A stretch of 64,000 bases of DNA from Erysipelotrichaceae bacterium (lineage in GTDB: Bacteria > Bacillota_I > Bacilli_A > Erysipelotrichales > Erysipelotrichaceae), in assembly GCA_017432005.1 (NCBI GenBank), contig JAFRKA010000021.1, positions 1 to 64,000 on the forward strand, written 5' to 3'. Under the pieces are notes generated by a model. The model saw only the letters and a program-made list of their open reading frames with translations, searched no databases and had not been told where the DNA came from. A program made the translations under genes and the position numbers. Positions 35,263-43,300 of the stretch are shown here, one piece after another; the stretch's first letter is position 1; each line of letters begins with the position of its first letter.

Positions 35263-35937
35263 TTATTTTCTCCATTCGTAGATCAGATCTCTTATATAAT
35301 CAGCTACTTCACTGATTCCCTGACCATTTTTGGCGCAGATCTCGAATATATCGACATTCGGATTGCGGTAGCGGATATTTTCCTTGCATTTATCCATATC
35401 GAAGTCAAAATAATCAAGTACATCAATTTTGTTTATGAGTACAAAGTTGGAAACTTCAAACATCAGCGGATATTTAAGCGGTTTGTCATCACCTTCAGGA
35501 ACCGAAAGGATGCACATGTTTCTGACCGCGCCGGTATCAAATTCAGCAGGGCAGACGAGATTACCGACATTTTCGAGGATGATCAGATCATACCCGTCTT
35601 TATTGCTGAGTGCCTCGATACCTTGTCTGGTCATATCGGCATCCAGGTGGCACATACCGCCGGTATGAAGCTGGATAGCTTCCACACCGGTAAGAGCTGA
35701 AACGGTGCGTGCATCGACATCAGAGTCGATATCCGCTTCCATGACACCGATCCTGAATTCATCTTTAAGCAGATTGATGATCCCCGTTAAAGTCGTCGTC
35801 TTTCCCGAACCCGGTGAAGACATGACATTGAGCAGAAAGATCTTCTTCTCTTTAAGTGACTGCCTGAGTTCGGCAGCACGCTTGTCATTTGCCGCAAATA
35901 CAGACTGTTTGACTTCGATTATTCTTATGTTTTCCAT
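35263..35937 (-). CDS. hypB: Nickel-insertion GTPase HypB
   Basis: 224-aa SIMIBI-class GTPase driving nickel delivery with HypA. The P-loop is SPGSGKTTT (residues 41-49). The metal site GGMCHLDADM and ENVGNLVCPAEFD are present, as is NKID. There is no histidine-rich N-terminal nickel-storage stretch. First gene of hypB-flavoprotein-hypA, apparently expressed from a leaderless transcript. Confidence 0.94.
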   Translation of the reverse strand: MENIRIIEVKQSVFAANDKRAAELRQSLKEKKIFLLNVMSSPGSGKTTTLTGIINLLKDEFRIGVMEADIDSDVDARTVSALTGVEAIQLHTGGMCHLDADMTRQGIEALSNKDGYDLIILENVGNLVCPAEFDTGAVRNMCILSVPEGDDKPLKYPLMFEVSNFVLINKIDVLDYFDFDMDKCKENIRYRNPNVDIFEICAKNGQGISEVADYIRDLIYEWRK

Positions 35938-35943
35938 AAGAAG

Positions 35944-35949
35944 ATTATA
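35944..35949 (-). promoter_or_regulatory. -10 box for leaderless hypB transcript
   Basis: On the minus strand a perfect TATAAT ends 6 nt before the hypB ATG (gap CTTCTT, which cannot act as a Shine-Dalgarno). The gltX terminator lies just upstream. Confidence 0.65.
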
Positions 35950-35965
35950 TCAATTCTGAAACGAT

Positions 35966-35990
35966 AAAAAAAGCAGACTAGAGTCTGCTT
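35966..35990 (-). terminator. Terminator of gltX
   Basis: On the minus strand AAGCAGACTCTAGTCTGCTT is a perfect palindrome followed by six or more T. The gltX TAG stop is at its centre. Confidence 0.88.
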
Positions 35991-37417
35991 AAGGCATCTT
36001 TGATGCGGCTGATTGTCTCAACTTTTCCCAATATCTCCGCGATCGCTGTAGCGCCTCCCGGAGCAACACTGCGTCCGGATAAAGCGACCTGTAACGGATA
36101 CATCATCGTGATGTTTTTGTATCCCAGTTCAGCCGCTTTATTCGCCAAAACAGTGAAGATCGAATCATTGTTCCAGCTATCAAGATTTTCAAGTGCTGTA
36201 AGATCGGCTTCCAGGATCGTTTTAGACAGCTGCGGATCGGTTTTGGCTTTTTTATTGTTGTAGATCTCGTTGTCAAAAGGCTGAACGCCATTGAAGAAAG
36301 AGATCATATCAGCTATCTCTGAAAGGATATTTACTCGGTCATGGATCGCATTGGCGATGAGCTCATGATCCAGTTTATCTCCCACAGTTTCAGTGATATA
36401 TGGTCTGGTAAGCTCATAGTATTTATCCAGATCCATATTGCGCAGATAGACACCGTTCATCCAGGTGAGCTTGTCGATATCAAAGATCGCACCGGTCGTA
36501 CCGATCCGCTTGACATCGAAGGCTTTACACAGTTCATCAAGTGAATAGATCTCACGGTCTTCACTCGGTGCCCAGCCTAAAAGGGCGATATAGTTAAGAA
36601 CTGCTTCCGGTAGATAGCCTTTAGCCAGCAGATCCTGGAACGAAGCATCACCGTTTCTTTTGGACAGTTTCTGATGTTCATCCTTCATTACCGGAGGACA
36701 GTGTATATAACGAGGGATATCCCAGCCGAAGGCTTCATAGATCAGATTGTATTTAGGGGCAGATGAAAGGTATTCGTTTCCTCTGACGACATCGCTTATC
36801 TGCATGAGATGGTCATCGATGACATTGGCGAAATTATAGGTCGGGAAACCATCAGATTTTAACAGGACCATCTCATCGAGGGTCTTGTTTTCAACAGTGA
36901 TCGTACCGTAGACTTCATCGTTGAACGAGGTCGTACCTTCCTGTTCGACATTAAGTCTGATGACATACGGTTCACCGGTATCCAGTTTTTCTTTGATCTG
37001 TTTTTCATCAAGCAGTTTGCACGGATCGACAAAATAGAAAGAATCACCGGCTTTCTCACGCTGTGCTTCGATATCTTCTTCCTTGCAGAAACAGTAATGA
37101 GCCTTACCCATTTCGACCAGTTTGTGTGCGTATTCAGAATAGATGCCTGATCTCATCCTTTCGGACTGGACATAAGGTCCAAAATCACCGCCGACATCCG
37201 GTCCTTCATCATGTTTCAGACCACACTGTTTAAGTGTTTCATAGATGATATTGACAGCGCCTTCTACCAGACGGCCCTGATCGGTGTCTTCGATCCTGAG
37301 TATGAAATCACCATCATCTTTTTTAGCGATCAGATAGGCATAAAGAGCCGTTCTGAGGTTACCGATATGCATATATCCGGTAGGACTAGGCGCAAATCTC
37401 GTTCTAATTTTTTCCAT
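35978..37417 (-). CDS. gltX: Glutamyl-tRNA synthetase
   Basis: 479-aa class I synthetase charging tRNA-Glu. The HIGH-type motif is APSPTGYMHIGNLRTAL and the KMSKS-type motif is KLSKRNG. The frame is open from 37456, but the ATG at 37417 follows AGGGGTGAT and begins MEKIRTRFAPSPTG as in homologues. Monocistronic, with a good terminator. A tRNA-Glu gene lies about 4 kb away. Confidence 0.96.
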   Translation of the reverse strand: MEKIRTRFAPSPTGYMHIGNLRTALYAYLIAKKDDGDFILRIEDTDQGRLVEGAVNIIYETLKQCGLKHDEGPDVGGDFGPYVQSERMRSGIYSEYAHKLVEMGKAHYCFCKEEDIEAQREKAGDSFYFVDPCKLLDEKQIKEKLDTGEPYVIRLNVEQEGTTSFNDEVYGTITVENKTLDEMVLLKSDGFPTYNFANVIDDHLMQISDVVRGNEYLSSAPKYNLIYEAFGWDIPRYIHCPPVMKDEHQKLSKRNGDASFQDLLAKGYLPEAVLNYIALLGWAPSEDREIYSLDELCKAFDVKRIGTTGAIFDIDKLTWMNGVYLRNMDLDKYYELTRPYITETVGDKLDHELIANAIHDRVNILSEIADMISFFNGVQPFDNEIYNNKKAKTDPQLSKTILEADLTALENLDSWNNDSIFTVLANKAAELGYKNITMMYPLQVALSGRSVAPGGATAIAEILGKVETISRIKDALSRL

Positions 37418-37434
37418 ATGAATCACCCCTGATA

Positions 37435-37440
37435 ATTTTA
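37435..37440 (-). promoter_or_regulatory. Extended -10 box of gltX
   Basis: On the minus strand TGC-TAAAAT lies about 17 nt upstream of the gltX ATG, leaving a short leader with AGGGGTGAT. No good -35. Confidence 0.45.
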
Positions 37441-37509
37441 GCAAATATGCCTGCATTTAACTAGCAAATAAAGCTCAATTAAGTTAAAATAAGTGGGTAA
37501 AGGAGTCAT

Positions 37510-37761
37510 ATGATATTCGAATACGTACCAAAAGGTGTCTGCTCAGTTCATTTCCGCTTCGACATTGAGGATAACGTGATCAATTCACTCGAAGTAACCG
37601 GCGGCTGCAATGGAAATCTTAAAGGGATCTCCAGGATCATCACCGGCATGAACATCGACGATGTGATCAAAGCCTTTGATGGTGTTACCTGCGGTCCTAA
37701 ACCGACCAGCTGTCCTGATCAGATCGCGCAGGCTCTGAAATCCTACAGAAAGGAACATTAA
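37510..37761 (+). CDS. TSCPD domain protein (TIGR03905 family)
   Basis: 83-aa small protein of the TIGR03905 family, named for the C-terminal TSCPDQIA motif, which is present here near residues 68-75. Cysteines C12, C36, C62 and C69 could bind metal. A related domain is found at the end of some vitamin B12-dependent ribonucleotide reductases, but the free-standing form has no firm function. Shine-Dalgarno AAAGGAG. Single gene with its own terminator. Confidence 0.88.
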   Translation: MIFEYVPKGVCSVHFRFDIEDNVINSLEVTGGCNGNLKGISRIITGMNIDDVIKAFDGVTCGPKPTSCPDQIAQALKSYRKEH

Positions 37762-37779
37762 ACACGAGAAATCGTGTTT
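37760..37779 (+). terminator. Terminator of the TSCPD gene
   Basis: AAACACGA / TCGTGTTT hairpin with a 4-nt loop, followed by a short AT-rich stretch. Confidence 0.7.
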
Positions 37780-37789
37780 ATTAAATCTT

Positions 37790-38269
37790 ATGATAAATAT
37801 CTTATATGCATTATCGGTCGTGATCCTGACGATCATCGACCAGTACAGTAAAAAAGCTATCGTCAGCAGTATCGAACTTAATGAAAAGATCAGGATCATT
37901 CCCGGATTCTTTTCACTTACATATGTGAGGAATTTCGGTGCCGGATTCTCGATCTTGCAGAATGCGACTGTCTTTCTGATCGTTCTTTCAGCTGCAGCGA
38001 TAATCGTTTTGTCTTATATGCTGATAAAAACCAGAAAAAACGATCTTTTAAGTATCATCAGTTATCTGCTGATCATTGCCGGAGCATTAGGAAATCTGAT
38101 CGATCGTGTAAGACTTGGATATGTCGTCGATTTTCTAGATTTTCTGATCTTCGGTTATGATTTTCCGGTCTTCAATATCGCTGATTCTTATATTACTGTC
38201 GGTTGTTTCCTGCTGATATTACAACTTCTGATGGAGAACAGAAATGCCAAAAATAGATCTGAAAGTTGA
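37790..38269 (+). CDS. lspA: Lipoprotein signal peptidase
   Basis: 159-aa aspartic protease with four membrane helices that removes signal peptides from prolipoproteins. The catalytic aspartates are in GNLIDRVRLGYVVDF and FNIADSYITVG. The N-terminal ILTIIDQYSKK is typical. No Shine-Dalgarno is seen, and TTAAAT lies too close to the ATG for the usual leaderless geometry. It overlaps rluD by 26 nt, the standard lspA-rluD pairing. Confidence 0.95.
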   Translation: MINILYALSVVILTIIDQYSKKAIVSSIELNEKIRIIPGFFSLTYVRNFGAGFSILQNATVFLIVLSAAAIIVLSYMLIKTRKNDLLSIISYLLIIAGALGNLIDRVRLGYVVDFLDFLIFGYDFPVFNIADSYITVGCFLLILQLLMENRNAKNRSES

Positions 38270-39158
38270 TGAAGACAATATAGGGATAAGGCTGGATGTC
38301 TATCTGGCAGAGAATACGCCGCTTTCCCGCTCACAGATCCAGAAACTGATCGAAAACGGAGAAGTCAGACTTAATGGTGAGATCCCGAATAAAAAGATAA
38401 AGACAGAACTTGGTGATGAAGTTTCTTTTTCCTATGAGGAAAAGACCCTCACTGATCTTAAACCGGAAAATATCCCTCTGGATATCGTCTACGAAGACAG
38501 TTCGATCATCGTGATCAATAAACCTAAAGACATGGTCGTCCATCCGGCGGCAGGAAATCCAGACGGAACGCTGGTAAATGCCTTGCTGTATCATTGTAAG
38601 GAACTGTCGGATATCAACGGATATTACCGTCCCGGAATCGTTCACCGTATCGATAAGGATACTTCCGGACTTCTTGTCTGTGCCAAAAACAATGAAGCTC
38701 ACAGTTTCCTTTCCGAGCAGCTTCAGGACAAGACCTGTTTCCGCAGATATTATGCGATCGTCAACGGTGTCGTAGAGAATGACGAGGGAGAGATAAATGC
38801 TCCGATCGGCAGAAGTGATAAGAACCGTCAGCAGATGTGTGTCACTTCCAAAAACTCAAAAGAAGCGATAACGCTGTTCCATGTACTGGAAAGATATGTT
38901 GATTCGACATTGCTCGATGTTGAACTTAAGACCGGAAGGACTCATCAGATAAGAGTCCATATGCAGTTCATCAATCACAGTGTGGTCAATGACATGTTCT
39001 ACAGCAAGAAAGTCATCGATAATACTGGACAGTATCTGCACGCATACTATCTGTCTTTTATTCATCCTGATACGAAAGAGAGGATGAGTTTTAAAACGGA
39101 AATGCCTGAATACATGAAAGAATATATAGAAAGCCGGGGTGGAAGATACTTTGGATAG
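38244..39158 (+). CDS. rluD: RluD-type rRNA pseudouridine synthase
   Basis: 304-aa RluA-family enzyme. An S4 RNA-binding domain (about 15-75) precedes the catalytic domain with HRIDKDTSG, catalytic aspartate D137. GRTHQIRVHM is present near the C-terminus. In Firmicutes the lspA-linked member (YlyB) is RluD-like, but exact target uridines cannot be read from sequence. Confidence 0.92.
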   Translation: MPKIDLKVDEDNIGIRLDVYLAENTPLSRSQIQKLIENGEVRLNGEIPNKKIKTELGDEVSFSYEEKTLTDLKPENIPLDIVYEDSSIIVINKPKDMVVHPAAGNPDGTLVNALLYHCKELSDINGYYRPGIVHRIDKDTSGLLVCAKNNEAHSFLSEQLQDKTCFRRYYAIVNGVVENDEGEINAPIGRSDKNRQQMCVTSKNSKEAITLFHVLERYVDSTLLDVELKTGRTHQIRVHMQFINHSVVNDMFYSKKVIDNTGQYLHAYYLSFIHPDTKERMSFKTEMPEYMKEYIESRGGRYFG

Positions 39159-40365
39159 GAATTTCTACAAGATGTATCAGCTCTCAAATGAACTGATAAC
39201 GAAATATGGATTCGAACAGAAACTGATCAGACAGTACGGTTCATTCATCGAGAAAGAGTCGTGGCTTTTTAATCCTCTGGACAAAGATTATCAGCTGATA
39301 AGGATCACGCTTGATCCGGCTGCTGAATTTGAACTTGACCGGGAGAGAGTTGCAGAACATATAAAATACTATTCTGCCGCCATGAAAAAAGATGTTTCTT
39401 TTCTTGATATCCATATAACTGATGAAATATACGATAAGGATGCAGAGGAACACCCGCACGCCATTATAAATGAAGGTTATGCAGATGGTATCGATCTTCA
39501 CGAACTTTATCCTGAACTGTATAACGCCATCCATGAAGTCGACGATCCTAACGCGGAGATCAAAAAGATCGCCAGAAACATTGAAGCTTCCAGGAAAAAC
39601 AAGGGTACTTCGGCAAGGGTAAAATCGATCCCTTTTGTCACATATGCGATCATCGGTATCTGTGTCGCTTTATATGTTGTAAAACTCTTGCTGGATAAGA
39701 ATTATCCGGAATCATCAGTCTATGTTTTTCTGGGTGCCGATTACATGACATTTACTCTGGGGCTGAAACAGTTCTACAGACTGATAACGACTGCGTTCGT
39801 GCACGGCGGTTTCCTGCATCTGCTTTCAAATATGTATACTCTATTCTATGTCGGAAGGAGCTGCGAGGTCTTCTACGGACGCAAATACTATATTTCGATC
39901 CTTCTGATTTCGACCTTGTGCGGATCACTTACGGAAGATATCCTTTCCGGCAATACGATCTCAATCGGGATCTCCGGTGGTCTATACGGACTGATGATCT
40001 TCTTCATTCTTGATCTGCTGAACAAGAAGATGCTCAGCCTTCGTTCTCTTGTGCCGCTGATTGTGATCAATCTCTATGTGAATTTCCTTTCTGCGACAGC
40101 CTGGAAAGCTCATTTGGGAGGACTGATCGCCGGATTCGTACTGTATGAACTATACCGTTCAGAAAACAAGAAAGCTCCTGCGCTGCTGCTGATCGTACTT
40201 GTCTTGTCTCTGATCATCAAGTATGTGACAATTAAGACGATCGATCCGTTCTTCAGCGGTACCGATCTGGGAGTAATAAAGATCCTGAATGATCTGGGTC
40301 TGAAAGACTATGCGGAAATGATCGCATCAAGACTTAATGAAGTCTATAAAATCTATGGAGGCTGA
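39139..40365 (+). CDS. Rhomboid-family intramembrane serine protease
   Basis: 408-aa protein. A soluble N-terminal domain of about 170 residues is followed by a rhomboid membrane domain with six or more helices. The catalytic serine is S279 in GISGGLYG and the catalytic histidine is H325 in AHLGG. A similar YqgP-like layout occurs in Bacilli. The start is probably GTG at 39139, inside rluD; TTG at 39151 is an alternative. Confidence 0.9.
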   Translation: MEDTLDRNFYKMYQLSNELITKYGFEQKLIRQYGSFIEKESWLFNPLDKDYQLIRITLDPAAEFELDRERVAEHIKYYSAAMKKDVSFLDIHITDEIYDKDAEEHPHAIINEGYADGIDLHELYPELYNAIHEVDDPNAEIKKIARNIEASRKNKGTSARVKSIPFVTYAIIGICVALYVVKLLLDKNYPESSVYVFLGADYMTFTLGLKQFYRLITTAFVHGGFLHLLSNMYTLFYVGRSCEVFYGRKYYISILLISTLCGSLTEDILSGNTISIGISGGLYGLMIFFILDLLNKKMLSLRSLVPLIVINLYVNFLSATAWKAHLGGLIAGFVLYELYRSENKKAPALLLIVLVLSLIIKYVTIKTIDPFFSGTDLGVIKILNDLGLKDYAEMIASRLNEVYKIYGG

Positions 40366-40366
40366 A

Positions 40367-40831
40367 ATGGCGATAACTTGGGATGAGTATTTCATGGGGC
40401 TGGCACACTTGTCTGCCTTACGTTCAAAAGATCCGAATACTCAGGTCGGTGCCTGTATCGTGGATCAGGAAAACAAAGTCGTATCAATAGGCTATAACGG
40501 TATGCCGAGAGGCTGTGCCGACAGCGATTTCCCGTGGGACAGGGAAGGCGGATTCCTTGAGACCAAATATGCTTTTGTCGTTCATGCGGAACTTAACGCG
40601 ATCCTGAATTCTCCGCGTCCGGTCAAGAACTGTACATTATATGTCTCATTGTTCCCGTGCAATGAATGTGCTAAAGCCATCATTCAGTCAGGGATCACGA
40701 AAGTCGTCTATGAATCAGATAAATATGACGGTACCGAAGGCAATATCGCATCCAAAAAAATGCTGAACGAAGCCGGTGTCGAGCTCAAGCAGCTGCCGTA
40801 TGCGGTCAAGGTGGGTCTTTCTACAGAATAG
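40367..40831 (+). CDS. dCMP deaminase (ComEB family)
   Basis: 154-aa zinc deaminase converting dCMP to dUMP for thymidylate synthesis. The zinc site is HAELNAIL plus PCNEC; the NTQVGACIV and GYNGMPRGC segments are typical of the family. The frame is open from 40337, but the ATG at 40367 directly follows GGAGG. Its last 11 bases overlap the end of a convergent gene. Confidence 0.94.
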   Translation: MAITWDEYFMGLAHLSALRSKDPNTQVGACIVDQENKVVSIGYNGMPRGCADSDFPWDREGGFLETKYAFVVHAELNAILNSPRPVKNCTLYVSLFPCNECAKAIIQSGITKVVYESDKYDGTEGNIASKKMLNEAGVELKQLPYAVKVGLSTE

Positions 40832-41396
40832 GTTCCTTACCGTCTCTTTTATATTGTTTATAAAGGCTATTATAGTATTTAAGAGCTTTTTCTTCGCCGT
40901 TGTCTTTGAGATATTCAAGTAATTTAATGATCTGCGTATTCGTCTTTTTGTTAATTACGCGGATCTCATGCGATTTCATGAAGAAGTTATAAGGCTCATC
41001 ATCTTTGTAGTTATGTTTATTGTAGACTTTGGATGCAGAGATCCTGTCCAAGACTGACTCCAGGACATATTCAAAAGGCATCTCCAAAGAAATGACATGA
41101 TCATAACCTTTGATCCTGTCAGTCCAGTATTCCCAGTGATGACGGTTGCTGCCTTTGTGATGCAGCCAGCATTCCGAATATCCTTTCAGTTCTTTTTCCC
41201 TGCTGATCGGAGAACGGTATCCCTGATAATATCTGACAGAAGGCCAGAATTCACTGAACGAGTATTTCGAAAGATCATGCAGCAGACCCTGTCTGTACAT
41301 ACCACATCTGAAGCACATCTTCATGACGAGATACCGGTGAGTATTTATGGTGTGAAGATGTCCGAAGAATCTTTTGAAAAAACTCATGTTTTCCAT
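40821..41396 (-). CDS. DUF5662 family protein
   Basis: 191-aa protein of unknown function. Conserved, histidine-rich features are LHDLSKYSFSEFWPSVRYYQGYRSP-type sequence and WLHHKGSNRHHWEYW, resembling an HD-like metal site. It is common as a single gene in Firmicutes and phages. It is transcribed alone, apparently leaderless, divergent from nusB and convergent with the dCMP deaminase, whose 3' end it overlaps by 11 bp. Confidence 0.85.
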   Translation of the reverse strand: MENMSFFKRFFGHLHTINTHRYLVMKMCFRCGMYRQGLLHDLSKYSFSEFWPSVRYYQGYRSPISREKELKGYSECWLHHKGSNRHHWEYWTDRIKGYDHVISLEMPFEYVLESVLDRISASKVYNKHNYKDDEPYNFFMKSHEIRVINKKTNTQIIKLLEYLKDNGEEKALKYYNSLYKQYKRDGKEPIL

Positions 41397-41403
41397 GTTT
41401 TTG

Positions 41404-41409
41404 ATTATA
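41404..41409 (-). promoter_or_regulatory. -10 box for leaderless DUF5662 transcript
   Basis: On the minus strand TATAAT ends 7 nt before the ATG at 41396; the gap CAAAAAC has no Shine-Dalgarno. Confidence 0.6.
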
Positions 41410-41476
41410 TCACCACAGCTTCAGAATGTGCCTTGTTATAACACAACAACACATAGTTTATATCGGTAAATTGTTA

Positions 41477-41482
41477 TATAAT
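41477..41482 (+). promoter_or_regulatory. -10 box for leaderless nusB transcript
   Basis: A perfect TATAAT ends 6 nt before the ATG at 41489 (gap ATGTGT). No Shine-Dalgarno. An ATG at 41483 is in the same frame but too close to the box. Confidence 0.65.
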
Positions 41483-41488
41483 ATGTGT

Positions 41489-41878
41489 ATGCTTAATCGC
41501 CATGAATATCGCGAAAAAATCGTCTTTGCCATATATCAGCATCTGCTTCTTCACCGAAGTCTCTATACCTGTTTTGATGATAATTTCACTCCCGAAGAGA
41601 TTAATGACTATGTCCGCAGTATCCGCAATGATCTGAGCGAAAACAAGGATGCCTATATTGCTGAGATATCGACTCATCTCAACAAATGGACTTTCGACCG
41701 TCTCAATCTTGTGGAACAGGCGATCCTTCTTGAAACAGTCAGCGAGATCAAACAAGAGATAGCTGATAAAGCAGTCATAATCGATGAAGCGGTCATTCTG
41801 GCAAAAGAATACTGTGATGAAGATTCCTACAGATACATCAACGGAGTTCTCGACAATATATGCAGCAGATCAGCGTAA
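41489..41878 (+). CDS. nusB: Transcription antitermination factor NusB
   Basis: 129-aa all-helical RNA-binding protein that acts with NusE/S10 in rRNA antitermination. Matches include LNRHEYREKIVFAIYQHL, LNLVEQAILLETVSEI and VIIDEAVILAKEYCDEDSYRYINGVLDNI. The frame is open from 41426, but homologue length and the leaderless promoter support 41489. Heads nusB-xseA-xseB-ispA-dxs-like-recN-xerD. Confidence 0.93.
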   Translation: MLNRHEYREKIVFAIYQHLLLHRSLYTCFDDNFTPEEINDYVRSIRNDLSENKDAYIAEISTHLNKWTFDRLNLVEQAILLETVSEIKQEIADKAVIIDEAVILAKEYCDEDSYRYINGVLDNICSRSA

Positions 41879-43101
41879 GCAGTTTAGTCAGATATTTGAA
41901 GAACAGGCTGGATACCGATGATAATCTGCAGAATATATACGTATCCGGAGAGATCTCCAATTACCACCGGCATTTTTCCGGTCATCTGTATTTCACGTTA
42001 AAAGATGAAAAGGCGGCAATCAGCTGTGTCATGTTCAAATCGGCAGCTGCTTCGCTGAAATTCGAGCCTAAGACCGGCGATAAAGTCGTAGTATATGCGA
42101 ATACATCGGTTTTTGAGACCAGCGGTCAGCTGCAGCTATATGTTAAGAAGATCTCACTGGATGGAGCAGGGGATCTCTATGCGCAATATGAAGCCTTGAA
42201 GAAAAAAATGGCTGCTGAAGGTAAATTTGAAGAATCACACAAAAAGATCCTGGAAAAAGAATTTCCGGAAATGATCGCCGTCCTGGTCGGAGACAGGTCA
42301 GCTGCGATGTCGGATATAAAGACTGCATTTGCCAGAAGATGGCCTCTGTGTGAAGTCGATTATTATCCAGTCCTGGTACAGGGAAATGATGCTCCGGCAG
42401 ATATCATCAGGAACCTGAAAGAAGCTGATGAGAAAAACTACGATGCGATCATCCTGGCCAGAGGCGGAGGCTCCTTTGAAGATTTGTTCTGTTTCAATGA
42501 TGAAGAACTGGTGAACACGATCTATGAGCTGAAGACCTTTCTGATCAGCGGAATCGGTCATGAGCAGGACTTCACTCTTACAGATTTCGTTGCCGATCAA
42601 AGAGCTGCGACACCGACGGCTGCCGTTGAACTGATAACTCCGGATATCGCTGATATCAGAGAAGTGATCAATGAGTATGCATATTCACTTACTGACAGTA
42701 TGGAAGCCATCATGGCCGAAAACAGGATACGCTTCGATCTGCTCACATCGAAACTGATGAATTATCAGAATATCCTGAAGAATATATATGCTCGGATAGA
42801 TGCCTGTACAGAGAGCCTGAAGCACAGTCTGTACCACAATATCACAGTATACAGACAGGAGATTGCTTACGGACTGGATAAAATCAGCTCTGAGCTCAAT
42901 TTCAGGCTGAATAACGAAAGATTGACTTTCAAACGATTAAATACATTACTGGAAGCTTACAGCAGTGAAAACGTCTTAAAAAGGGGATATACGCTGGTAG
43001 TGCAGGATGATAAAGTCGTAAAAAGCAGGAAAGAGCTTCAGCAGAAGGAATTTGATGTCAGATTTGCAGACGGTACGATAACCGCGATAGAGAGGCACTG
43101 A
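41860..43101 (+). CDS. xseA: Exodeoxyribonuclease VII large subunit
   Basis: 413-aa nuclease subunit degrading single-stranded DNA. The N-terminal OB-fold (about 1-100) contains VSGEISNYHRHFSGHLYFTLKDE; the catalytic region has ILARGGGSFEDLFCFNDE and GIGHEQDFTLTDFVADQRAATPTAAVE-type sequence; a coiled coil follows. It overlaps nusB by 19 nt and leads straight into xseB. Confidence 0.96.
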   Translation: MQQISVSSLVRYLKNRLDTDDNLQNIYVSGEISNYHRHFSGHLYFTLKDEKAAISCVMFKSAAASLKFEPKTGDKVVVYANTSVFETSGQLQLYVKKISLDGAGDLYAQYEALKKKMAAEGKFEESHKKILEKEFPEMIAVLVGDRSAAMSDIKTAFARRWPLCEVDYYPVLVQGNDAPADIIRNLKEADEKNYDAIILARGGGSFEDLFCFNDEELVNTIYELKTFLISGIGHEQDFTLTDFVADQRAATPTAAVELITPDIADIREVINEYAYSLTDSMEAIMAENRIRFDLLTSKLMNYQNILKNIYARIDACTESLKHSLYHNITVYRQEIAYGLDKISSELNFRLNNERLTFKRLNTLLEAYSSENVLKRGYTLVVQDDKVVKSRKELQQKEFDVRFADGTITAIERH

Positions 43102-43102
43102 T

Positions 43103-43300
43103 ATGGCAAAAGAAGGAAAATTTGAACAGCAGATGAATAAGCTGCGTGATATCGTCGACAGACTGGAAAAAGGAGATATCGGTCTTGATGAATCGATAGG
43201 CCTCTATGAAGAAGGACTTAAGCTGTCACGTTCACTTAAGAAACAGCTCGACAGTTTTGAAGAAAAGATAGATGAACTCGGCAGAAGCGATGAACAGTAA
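43103..43300 (+). CDS. xseB: Exodeoxyribonuclease VII small subunit
   Basis: 65-aa two-helix protein with FEQQMNKLRDIVDRLEKGDIGLDESI and EEGLKLSRSLKKQL, the XseB pattern. Several copies bind the XseA coiled coil in homologues. It starts 1 nt after xseA stops and overlaps ispA. Confidence 0.95.
   Translation: MAKEGKFEQQMNKLRDIVDRLEKGDIGLDESIGLYEEGLKLSRSLKKQLDSFEEKIDELGRSDEQ

Noticed and set aside
37418..37509. T-box riboswitch upstream of gltX
   Set aside because: The leader is only about 10-15 nt from the predicted start site, too short for a T-box, and no T-box sequence is visible.
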